This document shows, piece after piece, positions 1-8,508 of a DNA stretch of 55,246 bases. The position numbers and the translations under genes were made by a program. Positions within the stretch are counted from its first letter, which is position 1. Each line of letters begins with the position of its first letter. Source of the stretch: an uncultured Bacteroidales bacterium (GTDB lineage: Bacteria; Bacteroidota; Bacteroidia; Bacteroidales; UBA932); assembly GCA_944325465.1 (NCBI GenBank), contig CALVAE010000089.1, positions 1-55,246 of the forward strand. The letters run 5' to 3'. The notes under the pieces are model-generated. The model made no database searches. It was not told the origin of the DNA and worked only from the letters and a program-made list of their open reading frames with translations.

Positions 1-71
1 TCGGGAAGTTTCAGGCTCTTGCGTTCCGTATTATAAAGCAGTCTGTAACTGCTCTGATCCCCATTTTCCAT
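1..71 (-). CDS. DUF4290 family protein, 5' end only (partial)
   Basis: The complement reads from an ATG at 71 to the window edge, giving 23 codons and no stop. The peptide contains LLYNTERKSLKLP, which matches the opening of DUF4290 proteins, a conserved Bacteroidota family of unknown function whose members usually start with a YNTxRxxLxLPEYGRNIQ-type stretch. A full -33/-7 promoter lies just upstream, inside and beside a 74-bp tandem repeat. The remainder of the gene is outside the window. The family assignment rests on this short start alone. Confidence 0.7.
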   Translation of the reverse strand, partial: MENGDQSSYRLLYNTERKSLKLP

Positions 72-102
72 GATAAACCAAATCCTTTTTAACTTAAAAC
101 TG

Positions 103-134
103 CAAATATACGCAGAAGCCGAGAGCAGAACAAA
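103..134 (-). promoter_or_regulatory. Promoter of the DUF4290 gene
   Basis: On the minus strand TATATTTG (110 to 103) forms a consensus -7 box and TTTG (134 to 131) a -33 box, separated by exactly 20 bases. The -33 box lies inside the first copy of the 74-bp repeat, whereas the -7 box is in unique sequence, so repeat and promoter are physically joined. Confidence 0.7.
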
Positions 135-332
135 TTTATTTGTTATGCCGAGGCGTGAACAGTATATATGGCAAAGCCAAATATCGCAGAAGCCGAGAGC
201 AGAACAAATTTATTTGTTATGCCGAGGCGTGAACAGTATATATGGCAAAGCCAAATTTCGCAGAAGCCGAGAGCAGAACAAATTTATTTGTTATGCCGAG
301 GCGTGAACAGTATATATGGCAAAGCCAAATTT
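111..332. repeat. Three tandem copies of a 74-bp unit
   Basis: Units at 111-184, 185-258 and 259-332 are nearly identical; they differ only around the junctions (ATAT against ATTT before CGCAG). Each holds the inverted repeat AACAAA-ttta-TTTGTT, two GCCGAG motifs and TGGC-aaa-GCCA. Read on the minus strand, each copy presents TTTG and, 19-20 bases on, xAnnTTTG: TATATTTG below copy 1, GATATTTG at 185-178 and GAAATTTG at 259-252. The array fills the spacer between the addA stop and the DUF4290 start. I saw no other copy in the window. Confidence 0.9.
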
Positions 333-347
333 CGCGGATAACGGCCG

Positions 348-3300
348 TCATAATGACATTTCATCCACCGAATCATCCATCACATACCAGACAACAGCCT
401 GGACTACACTATATCCCATCCTTGTGAAAATATCGGCATAACGTGTAACCTGCAATACATATTCCTGCCTCCTACGTCCGAATTTATAATCTATGATCCT
501 GACCTTCCTTTCCGGATATATTTCCACCCTGTCAGGTCTGTACACGGAACCATCTGTATCTATGACATCCGACTCATTGAAAACCATTGCTTCCGGCAAA
601 AACCATCCCCTCTGCCTTGCCGCGGCGATGCGGTCTGAAAGGAATGACAATGCACCTTCCGCCTGATCCGTATCCAGATTGCCGTCCAGGACAGATTGTC
701 GTACGGCCGGTTCAAGATCCTCTGGCACCGTAACGCGAGACAGGATCTCATGAAGCACTATTCCTTTCAGCCTGCCGGAAGCCATTATACCGGTTTCACC
801 GTTATCTGCAAAAAAATCCGAATTGCTACGGCTCAAAAGTAGCCTCGGAGCACTACCTTCAGGATTGACCGGCCAGGATGGATATGACATCCCCATCTGG
901 GAAACCATGCCTTCATCATTGTCCTTTCTCTTCCAGTCATGGGATATTTCACCGATGGAAAAACGTACCGAACCGTCTTCCATAGTGCTGCAGGTGAAGC
1001 CGCACTCCCCGCAGACTTCAGCATAGTTGTACAATGCCTGGGAAAAATTGGAAAAATCCCTCCACTGCCCGTCAGAGACACTGTCGACAAACTTGTCTGA
1101 CGGCATCTCCCCGATCAGATGCATCCCCTTTCTTGCCCTGGTAAAAGCCACATACAGTACATTCATATTATCAATGTACTGTTTCATGAGTTCTTCCCTG
1201 TAATCCGAGGAAAACAGAGTATAATCACTTGACGAAGAAAGGGTTACATTATAAATTCCACGGCACGGGGCAGGCAGGGATGCGACCTCTGGATCAGGAT
1301 GGCACCAATGGCAGTCAGCCTTGAACAGGACAACCTTTTCGATAAACGGGACAATGACGTAAGGGAAATCCAGCCCTTTGGACTTGTGGATAGTCATGAC
1401 CCGCACAGAGTCTCCGGCATCCGGAGAAGATATGGCAGGATCGATTTCCGCCCAGTGTCCGAGAAATCCCCGCAGACTGTTGCCTTCAAGTCCGGCATAA
1501 TCGGACACGCAATCCATAAATGACTGGATATAAAGGATCTCGGACTCAAACACCTCTTCATCCTTTCTTTTCAGTTCCCTGAGCAAGGTCTCACAAAGTC
1601 CGGTAAGGGTACCGTACTCTTCCGGAATCCTCACGTCCAGAGATGACGACAGATACCCGCTTATACTGTCTGAAGGATTATCGACATAGGACAGGAGCGA
1701 CACGAGTCTGCGGACAATCACTGAAGAACGCACCTTCAGGGAATCATCCGTTATCACCCTGATTCCATTGGAAATCAGGAATTCCGCTATCGAAGCACCG
1801 GAAGCGTTATTCCGGACCAGGACCGCGATATCCTTCAGCGAGGCCCCGTTTCCTGTGACTTCATGAATCGAATCCAGCACTTTCTGCAATGTCAGATCCT
1901 TTGTGCAGAATGTCAGATCCACACTTCCATCCTCTCCTGAAGCGCACTTCTGGACAACGTCAGCATAAATTTTCTCCACGATGTCCGTATGGCTCCCGGA
2001 TGTCAGCCCGGAATCATACATCCTGTCCAGCCTGACAGCCATCTCGCTGAAGAAACCGTTGTTGAATTTCACTACATTGCGGCAACTGCGGTAATTGGTA
2101 TCAAGAGTCGACTCCTCTGCCCCGGGAAAGGTCTGCCTTATCTCTCCTGCCAGCAGGTTCCAGTCGGAACCTCTCCAACGGTAAATGCTCTGCTTGACAT
2201 CCCCGACGACCAGACTGTCGCAGCCCTTGCCATCACTCTCCTTAAGCAAAGGCAGGAAGTTCTCCCACTGGATTCTTGAAGTATCCTGAAATTCATCCAG
2301 AAGGAAACTGTCATATCTGATTCCTGTCTTCTCGTACACGAAAGGGGCATCAGACCCGGCAATGATATCTTTCAGGATAGTATTCGAATCATCTATGCTC
2401 AGGACATTCCTTTCCTTCATCAATGAGGCGAATTCCCTGTTGATGTCACCTGCCAGCCCCAACCCGTACAACTGGTCCCTTATTATGTATGCAGTCCGGT
2501 ATATCCTGTACGGTTCGCCGAACATGTCGCAGAACTCATCAAGAGGGGCTGACAATGCCGGATATACCTTCTCCAGGTTCTTTCTTCTTGTCTTGGCAAA
2601 CCACTGCTCGGGATCCCTCGCCTTCGACATGAAAGATGCTGTCGGAGGAGATACTGCCGTACCGGATTCTGTCCTGACATACGAATACACTGCCGACAGG
2701 AAATGCCTGTTGAAATCATCCGTGGTAAGTCCGGCCCCGATCACGGTATCCGATATCCTTTCCGCAGCGGACCTTACATCGGATTCAAACTTCCTGATAA
2801 TTTCCGAACACTCGGCCCTGACCTCTGACAGATGCTCCCTCGAATACGATTCCTCTTCGTCTATTCCATATTTCTCCACCATCTCCCTGTGTTCGTCCGA
2901 CATGAGCCGCGCCGCTATATCCATCAGCCCTGATTCCAAGTTATACCTGCCCCCCTTTTCTATCTGTTCAAGGGCGCTTACGGTCAGCCAGTGAAGTTTG
3001 TCGGTATCCTTTTCTGTCAGGGCATCCAGCACCCTGTCCACGCTTTCCTTCACCAGAGAATCCTTGTCCAGTTCGACCTGATAGGAAGAGAACTGGCCTA
3101 TTTCCCTGGAGAAGGCCTTCAGAGTCTGCTGGAAGAAGCGGTCTATGGTACTTACGGAAAATGCGCTGTAATCATGCAGCAGATTGCACAGTATTTCATC
3201 CGCCGCCCGCCTGAGATCCTCTGTATTGCAGAACAGGGCGGGGACCAGATATTCCAGATAATCCGAATCCTGAGGACAATCCGCCAGACAGAACAGTTCA

Positions 3301-3467
3301 TGCAGTATCCTGTTTTTCATTTCGTCTGTCGCCTTGTTCGTAAACGTTACGGCAAGGATGTGACGGTATGCGTATGGATCTTCCTTTCCTAGCAGGAGTT
3401 CTATATATTTTCTTGCCAGGTTGAACGTCTTGCCCGAACCGGCCGATGCTTTCATTATCTGTATCAT
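348..3467 (-). CDS. addA: AddA-type UvrD/RecB family helicase-nuclease
   Basis: Probable helicase and 3'-strand nuclease subunit of an AddAB/RecBCD-like enzyme that resects double-strand breaks for RecA loading. Seen: Walker A ASAGSGKT at residues 7-14, the Walker B region DEFQDTS, TIHKSKGLDFPYV, the SF1 motif VI stretch YVAFTRARKG, and a C-terminal PD-(D/E)XK nuclease with RPDRVEIYP and the D-x-K element IIDYKFGRR. At 1039 residues it is shorter than Bacillus AddA, as is usual in Bacteroidota. The ATG at 3467 overlaps the addB stop as ATGA, which argues against the TTG three codons upstream. Translation is probably coupled to addB. Family is clear; the name addA rests on the neighbour and the nuclease domain. 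Confidence 0.82.
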   Translation of the reverse strand: MIQIMKASAGSGKTFNLARKYIELLLGKEDPYAYRHILAVTFTNKATDEMKNRILHELFCLADCPQDSDYLEYLVPALFCNTEDLRRAADEILCNLLHDYSAFSVSTIDRFFQQTLKAFSREIGQFSSYQVELDKDSLVKESVDRVLDALTEKDTDKLHWLTVSALEQIEKGGRYNLESGLMDIAARLMSDEHREMVEKYGIDEEESYSREHLSEVRAECSEIIRKFESDVRSAAERISDTVIGAGLTTDDFNRHFLSAVYSYVRTESGTAVSPPTASFMSKARDPEQWFAKTRRKNLEKVYPALSAPLDEFCDMFGEPYRIYRTAYIIRDQLYGLGLAGDINREFASLMKERNVLSIDDSNTILKDIIAGSDAPFVYEKTGIRYDSFLLDEFQDTSRIQWENFLPLLKESDGKGCDSLVVGDVKQSIYRWRGSDWNLLAGEIRQTFPGAEESTLDTNYRSCRNVVKFNNGFFSEMAVRLDRMYDSGLTSGSHTDIVEKIYADVVQKCASGEDGSVDLTFCTKDLTLQKVLDSIHEVTGNGASLKDIAVLVRNNASGASIAEFLISNGIRVITDDSLKVRSSVIVRRLVSLLSYVDNPSDSISGYLSSSLDVRIPEEYGTLTGLCETLLRELKRKDEEVFESEILYIQSFMDCVSDYAGLEGNSLRGFLGHWAEIDPAISSPDAGDSVRVMTIHKSKGLDFPYVIVPFIEKVVLFKADCHWCHPDPEVASLPAPCRGIYNVTLSSSSDYTLFSSDYREELMKQYIDNMNVLYVAFTRARKGMHLIGEMPSDKFVDSVSDGQWRDFSNFSQALYNYAEVCGECGFTCSTMEDGSVRFSIGEISHDWKRKDNDEGMVSQMGMSYPSWPVNPEGSAPRLLLSRSNSDFFADNGETGIMASGRLKGIVLHEILSRVTVPEDLEPAVRQSVLDGNLDTDQAEGALSFLSDRIAAARQRGWFLPEAMVFNESDVIDTDGSVYRPDRVEIYPERKVRIIDYKFGRRRQEYVLQVTRYADIFTRMGYSVVQAVVWYVMDDSVDEMSL

Positions 3468-6379
3468 CTTCCGCAAATTTTCCTGAAATCACAATAAGAA
3501 CAGACTTCCGTATTTTCCGTACGTCTGAAAGGGATGCTGATATCAGCAATTTCGTCAAGCAAACCCTTCAGCCTGTCCTGCATCTCCGCATAGAATCTGC
3601 CGCTGACCGGAATTACCGGCACCTCTTCCTTGAAGATTCTTCCGGTCTGATAGACGGAATTGAATATTTCCCCTTCAAAACCGTTTTCTTTCAGAAGAAG
3701 GTCATAAATAAAGAACTGCAAGGCAATCTTCGGCCTTTTGGCATCATCCTTGCCGAATACGGCTTCGGCTACGGCATCCGCGTTACCGTCATCTATAAGG
3801 ATATCGGCATCATCCACTTTACCTGTCTTGTAATCACTGACCCTTGTCTTTCCTGAGGACAGCCTGTCTATCCTGTCCACAAAGCCTCTGAAATGGAATC
3901 CATGGAAATCGGCCCTGAATTCCTTTTCCGTCCCGACCATTTCAAAGGCAGATGCCTGATTACGGTCAAGCAGTTCTATATCCCTTTCAAGGGTTTTCAG
4001 GACGTATCTCACTATCACATCGAGTATGACAAGATTTCTACCGCTGATTTCATCTGTCTTCAACTGACTGCAGATCAGACTTCTGACCTTTCGTCTTATC
4101 CTGTCTTCCCTGCCGGTCCATGAAACCAGATACTCTCTGGAAACCCGCTTCATGGAATCCGGGGCAAGGTTCCGGTCACCCTGCTTCAGACGGTCCATAT
4201 CCGCGTCATCAGCCATCGCCTCCTCTCCGGCAAAAAGAGCCCACATCACGTCATGGTATATCGTACCGAACATGCCGCTGTCCAGCGTCTCGCTCACTTC
4301 ATCTTCCGCCCTAAGGCCCTTTACCGTCCCGTAACAGAATCTGGCCGGACATGCGAGATAATTCTGCAATGACGTTGCAGACAGACATTTGCTCCTGATG
4401 GCAATGATATCTTCCTCTGTTTTCGGGATCTCGGCGGCACTTTCGGAACTTCCCGGTCCGGCCCCGGCGATAAAGCGGTTGATCCGAATACGGAAATGGT
4501 AGACCAGTTGTTTTATGAACCTGCTCTCCTCACCGACATGCAGGCCCTCTGTCCTCGAATCGTAGATCATCCATACATTTTCGGCTCTCTGGATCATCCT
4601 GTAGAAATAATATGCCCAGACGGCATCCTGATATTCGTACGTCGGAAGTCCGAATCCCCGTCTCAGTTCCGGAGGTATGAATGATGAACTCACATTCCTG
4701 CGGGGGAAAGTCCCTTCATTGGCAGACAGGATGACAAGATTCCTGAAATCAAGGGCCCTGGTCTCCAATGGTCCCATTATCTGCATCCCTTTCAACGGTT
4801 CTCCTTTGAAAGGGATTGTCTCTGCCCCGACAATCTGCTCCAGAAGCCTGACATAGGTAACCGGCATGACGGCCAGATCATACGAAGACAGCCTTGTGAC
4901 ATCACAATAGTACGCTTTTGCGAACTCTGTCTCTATCAGCATATTGTCTGATGAACAGAAACGTGATGCCAGTCCGGCAATCACCTCCTTCTGATACTCC
5001 GCGTATGCCCTGATCTGTCCTGGATCCGTTGCCTTCTGGTCAGTGATGACAGGTCTGAATATCAGTTCAAGCAACCTGCTTCCCTTGAAATCATTCCATG
5101 GAATATATATCTTTTTCCCCTCCTTGATCTTTTCCACAATCTTAATGCAGTCTTCATCAGATGAAGCCAGACGCTTGAATACGCCGTTTGAAAAAATGGA
5201 CCATACCTGTCTGTAATAGAAACTCCAGCCATCGTTTTTCTGTCTCAGGTGCAACTGCATGGCGGAAATGTCGGACATGAGCGAATAGAACGTGCTCGAT
5301 GAAATACTGTATCCCATTGTCACATTGATATCCTTGACTTCAGGCGGGATACTGTCAAGAAGAGGCATAAGCAGGTGTTCGTCAGGAAGCACTATCGCAC
5401 AGTCTTCCCTGTCCCTTACCAGATCCGGGACCAGTTTTGTCTGTCCTACAGATGACGGCACGCTTATCACATTGACTGACGGTATGTCAAGACCTTCCTT
5501 ATCCCAAACGTATGCCTGCGGGAATTCCCTGACATTATCTTCCATAAAGAACGAGGAACGGTTTCTCCTGTCGCGGATCAGTTTACCTGAATAATCCCAG
5601 CAGAATTCCGCCATGGAAACATCCCTGATCCGGCGCATTACGGTCTTTTCACATTCGTTCAAGGCATTCAGACCTACAAAGACAAATCTCTTGACGCCCG
5701 GGAAAGCATCATTCAGAACATCCGGGACCGGTTTCCCGTCCAATACCTTCACGGCACTTTTATATACCATTCCTTCATAGGCAAGCCCCCTTTCTTCCAG
5801 AACCCGGTTATATGAAAAATACAGAGGTTCCAGGATATTCCATATCTGCAGGAAACGTGACTTGACATCAGGTTTTCCGGAACCGATATCCACCGTGAGA
5901 CGTGAATTCCTTTCGCTGAAGTGGCTGACAAACCTTTCTATTGCCGATCTCTGCTTTTCGGTAAGATATGAATAGTTGTCCTGTATTGCCTTATAGTCAG
6001 AAACATTGGTAAAAAGCTGGTGAGGGTCCGCAAGATACTTGTCGGCATCATTGAAGTCGGCCAGGATTATGTCCCCCCAGAAAATGAACTCGTCAAGCGG
6101 CTCGGCCTTCGGATTCAGTCCGCGATAACAGTCATACAACAGCAGCAGCTGGGTAACCCTGTCCGTGACCGGCAACCTGCACAGACTATAGAAAAGGTCG
6201 TTTTCCGTTATCATTGCCGGCATAATGACAGGAACGGCTGACCCGGATGCAGCGACGGTCTCCGCGACGTATTTCCGGAAAAAGACCATTGACCGCCTGT
6301 TCGGAAAGACAAAACAACTGCCGTCCAGTTTGCCGTCCCCGAAATATCCTTGCGCAACTTGTTTCAGAAATGGTGTCAT
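3464..6379 (-). CDS. addB: AddB-type PD-(D/E)XK nuclease
   Basis: Second subunit of the AddAB-like recombination nuclease. The N-terminus carries a degenerate helicase region (FVFPNRRSMVFFRKY). The C-terminal nuclease shows GFVDRIDRL followed by VSDYKTGKV. A cysteine in the LACPARFC stretch and the terminal CSYCDFRKIC give the Cys plus Cys-x2-Cys-x5-Cys pattern that holds a 4Fe-4S cluster in characterised AddB proteins, so the iron-sulphur staple is probably intact. The start is the ATG at 6379: upstream in-frame codons read through a promoter-like TATATTTG and look non-coding. First gene of a two-gene operon with addA. Confidence 0.8.
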   Translation of the reverse strand: MTPFLKQVAQGYFGDGKLDGSCFVFPNRRSMVFFRKYVAETVAASGSAVPVIMPAMITENDLFYSLCRLPVTDRVTQLLLLYDCYRGLNPKAEPLDEFIFWGDIILADFNDADKYLADPHQLFTNVSDYKAIQDNYSYLTEKQRSAIERFVSHFSERNSRLTVDIGSGKPDVKSRFLQIWNILEPLYFSYNRVLEERGLAYEGMVYKSAVKVLDGKPVPDVLNDAFPGVKRFVFVGLNALNECEKTVMRRIRDVSMAEFCWDYSGKLIRDRRNRSSFFMEDNVREFPQAYVWDKEGLDIPSVNVISVPSSVGQTKLVPDLVRDREDCAIVLPDEHLLMPLLDSIPPEVKDINVTMGYSISSSTFYSLMSDISAMQLHLRQKNDGWSFYYRQVWSIFSNGVFKRLASSDEDCIKIVEKIKEGKKIYIPWNDFKGSRLLELIFRPVITDQKATDPGQIRAYAEYQKEVIAGLASRFCSSDNMLIETEFAKAYYCDVTRLSSYDLAVMPVTYVRLLEQIVGAETIPFKGEPLKGMQIMGPLETRALDFRNLVILSANEGTFPRRNVSSSFIPPELRRGFGLPTYEYQDAVWAYYFYRMIQRAENVWMIYDSRTEGLHVGEESRFIKQLVYHFRIRINRFIAGAGPGSSESAAEIPKTEEDIIAIRSKCLSATSLQNYLACPARFCYGTVKGLRAEDEVSETLDSGMFGTIYHDVMWALFAGEEAMADDADMDRLKQGDRNLAPDSMKRVSREYLVSWTGREDRIRRKVRSLICSQLKTDEISGRNLVILDVIVRYVLKTLERDIELLDRNQASAFEMVGTEKEFRADFHGFHFRGFVDRIDRLSSGKTRVSDYKTGKVDDADILIDDGNADAVAEAVFGKDDAKRPKIALQFFIYDLLLKENGFEGEIFNSVYQTGRIFKEEVPVIPVSGRFYAEMQDRLKGLLDEIADISIPFRRTENTEVCSYCDFRKICGR

Positions 6380-6398
6380 ACACTTGTTTTTTTCAATG

Positions 6399-6406
6399 CA
6401 AATATA
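6399..6406 (-). promoter_or_regulatory. -7 box of the addB-addA operon
   Basis: TATATTTG on the minus strand, 19 bases before the addB ATG. No good TTTG lies at the expected distance upstream, so only the -7 half is supported. The placement fixes the addB start at 6379 because longer reading frames would contain the box. Confidence 0.5.
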
Positions 6407-6512
6407 AGGGCAGCTTGTGCCGGATCTCTGTACATTCAGAATTATTTTACACAAATTTATAATTTTTACATTTATCCTGTTTCCCCGCTGATGTTTCACA
6501 AAAGTTTTGTAT

Positions 6513-6520
6513 TATCTTTG
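6513..6520 (+). promoter_or_regulatory. -7 box upstream of the sugar-kinase-like gene
   Basis: TATCTTTG, 46 bases before the ATG at 6567, matches TAnnTTTG. A convincing -33 element is not visible. The rest of the 187-base divergent spacer with addB is AT-rich and shows nothing else I can support. Confidence 0.45.
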
Positions 6521-6566
6521 TATGATATATCCATACGTAGTATAACACATAAAACTGTAATTCAAT

Positions 6567-7670
6567 ATGGCAGATCTGAAAGATATCATCTCCCATTTCA
6601 ACGTTACAGGGACCGTTACCGGAATAACTCCGTTCGGTTCCGGACTGATCAACGACACATACAAGGTTAGTACAAGGGAAGACGGCTGCCCTGACTACAT
6701 CCTCCAGAGGATCAACCACAACATATTCCAGAATGTGGACATGCTCCAGTCCAATATCGAAGCGGTCACTGGACATATCAGGAAAAAACTCGAAAATGCG
6801 GGAGAGAAGGACATTGACCGGAAGGTCCTGCATTTCATCGGCACTCCTGACGGGAAGACCTACTGCCGGTCGGACGGAGAATGGTGGAGAATGATGGTGT
6901 TCATTCCCAATGCCCATACATACGAGACCGTCAATCCGAAATTTTCATATTATGCAGGCAAGGCTTTCGGAAATTTCCAGTCAATGCTTTCAGATCTTGA
7001 TAAACCTCTCGGGGAAACCATCCCTGACTTCCACAATATGGAATTCAGGCTCAAGCAGTTCCACGACGCACTCGACAGCAATCCGGCAGGAAGGGCGGAC
7101 GAAGTGAAGTACTATATAGATGAAATAGAAAAGCGCTCCGGGGAGATGTGCAAGGCAGAACGTCTTCACAGGGAAGGACTGCTGCCGAAAAGAATCTGCC
7201 ATTGTGACACCAAGGTCAACAACATGATGTTTGACGACAACGGGGATGTCCTGTGCGTCATTGACCTGGATACGGTCATGCCGAGTTACATTTTTTCGGA
7301 TTACGGGGATTTCCTGCGCACGGGAGCCAACACGGGCGCTGAAGACGACCGGAACCTTGACAATGTGAATTTCGACATGGAAATATTCGAAGCCTTTACA
7401 AAAGGGTATCTTGAATCGGCAGGTTCTTTCCTGCTTCCGGTAGAAATAGAGAATCTGCCCTATGCAGCCGCTCTTTTTCCGTACATGCAGTGCGTAAGGT
7501 TCCTGACCGACTATCTCAACGGGGACACATACTACAAGATACAGTATCCGGAACATAACCTTGTCAGGACGAAGGCACAGTTCAAACTGCTCAGGAGCGT
7601 TGAAGAAAATACTGACAGGATGCGCGGATATATTGACAATGTAACCGAAAATAAATTTGCAGATAAATAA
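6567..7670 (+). CDS. APH/choline-kinase-fold phosphotransferase, NahK-like
   Basis: Predicted cytosolic small-molecule kinase of the aminoglycoside phosphotransferase fold, 367 residues. The catalytic Brenner motif H-x-D-x4-N is present as HCDTKVNN (His212, Asp214, Asn219), and the metal-binding stretch VIDLDTVMPS follows at 231-240. This pairing resembles N-acetylhexosamine 1-kinase (NahK) and its relatives more than antibiotic-modifying enzymes. The N-terminal lobe (FGSGLINDTYKV) is the nucleotide loop. It stands alone between a divergent addB and the rubrerythrin gene. Substrate is unknown; a sugar or amino-sugar kinase is the best guess. Confidence 0.7.
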   Translation: MADLKDIISHFNVTGTVTGITPFGSGLINDTYKVSTREDGCPDYILQRINHNIFQNVDMLQSNIEAVTGHIRKKLENAGEKDIDRKVLHFIGTPDGKTYCRSDGEWWRMMVFIPNAHTYETVNPKFSYYAGKAFGNFQSMLSDLDKPLGETIPDFHNMEFRLKQFHDALDSNPAGRADEVKYYIDEIEKRSGEMCKAERLHREGLLPKRICHCDTKVNNMMFDDNGDVLCVIDLDTVMPSYIFSDYGDFLRTGANTGAEDDRNLDNVNFDMEIFEAFTKGYLESAGSFLLPVEIENLPYAAALFPYMQCVRFLTDYLNGDTYYKIQYPEHNLVRTKAQFKLLRSVEENTDRMRGYIDNVTENKFADK

Positions 7671-7686
7671 AATTGGCGTATCTTTG
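7656..7686 (+). promoter_or_regulatory. Promoter of the rubrerythrin gene
   Basis: TTTG at 7656-7659, a 19-base spacer and TATCTTTG at 7679-7686 form a complete Bacteroidota promoter. The -33 box lies in the last codons of the preceding kinase gene. Predicted transcription start is near 7693, leaving a leader of about 55 bases. No OxyR-type palindrome is evident. Confidence 0.8.
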
Positions 7687-7748
7687 CAAACGGAATAATT
7701 TAGAATTATTCAAATTTACATAATACATAACAATTAAAAGGAAACATT

Positions 7749-8303
7749 ATGAAAAAGAAATTCAGATGCCTCGTATGCGGTTATATCCACGAAGGTGACA
7801 GCGCTCCAGCAGAATGCCCTATATGCCACGCCGGCGCAGACAAGTTTGAAGAAATCGTAGAAACAGGAGACTCCCTCACCTGGGCGGACGAGCACAGGCT
7901 CGGAGTTGCAAAGGATGTTGATCCGGAAATTCTGAAAGGACTGCGCGAGCACTTCAACGGAGAATGCGGAGAAGTGGGAATGTACCTTGCCATGAGCCGT
8001 CAGGCGGACAGGGAAGGATATCCTGAAATCGCTGAAGCATTCAAGAGATATGCTTTCGAAGAAGCTGAACATGCCGCCCGCTTCGCTGAACTTCTCGGAG
8101 AATGCGTATGGGATACCAAGACAAATGTTGAAAGAAGGATGCTGGCCGAGCAGGGAGCGTGCGAAGACAAACTCCGTATAGCAAAACTTGCAAAGGCCCA
8201 GAATCTTGACGCCATACATGACACCGTTCACGAGATGTGCAAGGACGAAGCCCGTCACGGTGCAGGATTCCAGGGACTTTACAACCGTTACTTCAAGAAA
8301 TAG
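7749..8303 (+). CDS. Reverse rubrerythrin (rubredoxin-ferritin-like peroxidase)
   Basis: Non-heme di-iron protein expected to reduce hydrogen peroxide in the cytosol of an anaerobe. The rubredoxin domain is at the N-terminus: Cys7-x2-Cys10 in [11 protein letters not shown] and Cys23-x2-Cys26 in CPICHAG. The ferritin-like four-helix domain follows, with carboxylate and histidine ligands in EEAEHAARF and [11 protein letters not shown]. Classical rubrerythrins have the opposite order, so this belongs to the reverse group. Length (184 residues) fits. It has its own strong promoter and a terminator, so it is monocistronic. Confidence 0.9.
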   Translation: MKKKFRCLVCGYIHEGDSAPAECPICHAGADKFEEIVETGDSLTWADEHRLGVAKDVDPEILKGLREHFNGECGEVGMYLAMSRQADREGYPEIAEAFKRYAFEEAEHAARFAELLGECVWDTKTNVERRMLAEQGACEDKLRIAKLAKAQNLDAIHDTVHEMCKDEARHGAGFQGLYNRYFKK

Positions 8304-8331
8304 TTAATTTTTTAGGTTATTTATGATGTCA

Positions 8332-8375
8332 GGCTGACCCCAGCGTCCTCCGGGACCTTGAGGTCAGCCTTTCTT
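8332..8375 (+). terminator. Rho-independent terminator of the rubrerythrin gene
   Basis: AGGCTGACC (8332-8340) pairs with GGTCAGCCT (8363-8371) over nine bases and is followed by TTTCTT. It sits about 30 bases after the stop codon and ends the plus-strand transcript before convergent dnaK. Confidence 0.75.
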
Positions 8376-8420
8376 CTTGTTCTTGCGGTATCATCTGTCT
8401 TTCATCCCTGCCATCTATCC

Positions 8421-8463
8421 AAAAACAAAAACGGACCTTGAAATCCTATGATTCCAAAGTCCG
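8421..8463 (-). terminator. Rho-independent terminator of dnaK
   Basis: On the minus strand an interrupted stem with ends CGGAC (8432-8436) and GTCCG (8459-8463) encloses partly paired CTTG/CAAAG sequence and runs into a T-rich tract (complement of AAAAACAAAAA at 8421-8431). It lies 46 bases beyond the dnaK stop. Confidence 0.75.
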
Positions 8464-8508
8464 CCTTATCATCTGCCGGAAACATAACCGGCCATTCTCT
8501 CTGAAGAA

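Noticed and set aside
70..427. Plus-strand open frames across the 74-bp repeat encoding repeated EAESRTNLFVMPRREQYIWQ peptides.
   Set aside because: The period of 74 is not a multiple of three and the frames exist only because the repeat lacks stops; composition fits a promoter-side repeat, not a repetitive protein.
7734..8258. Minus-strand frame of 174 codons opposite the rubrerythrin gene.
   Set aside because: Antisense to a clear reverse rubrerythrin gene; peptide has no family signature.
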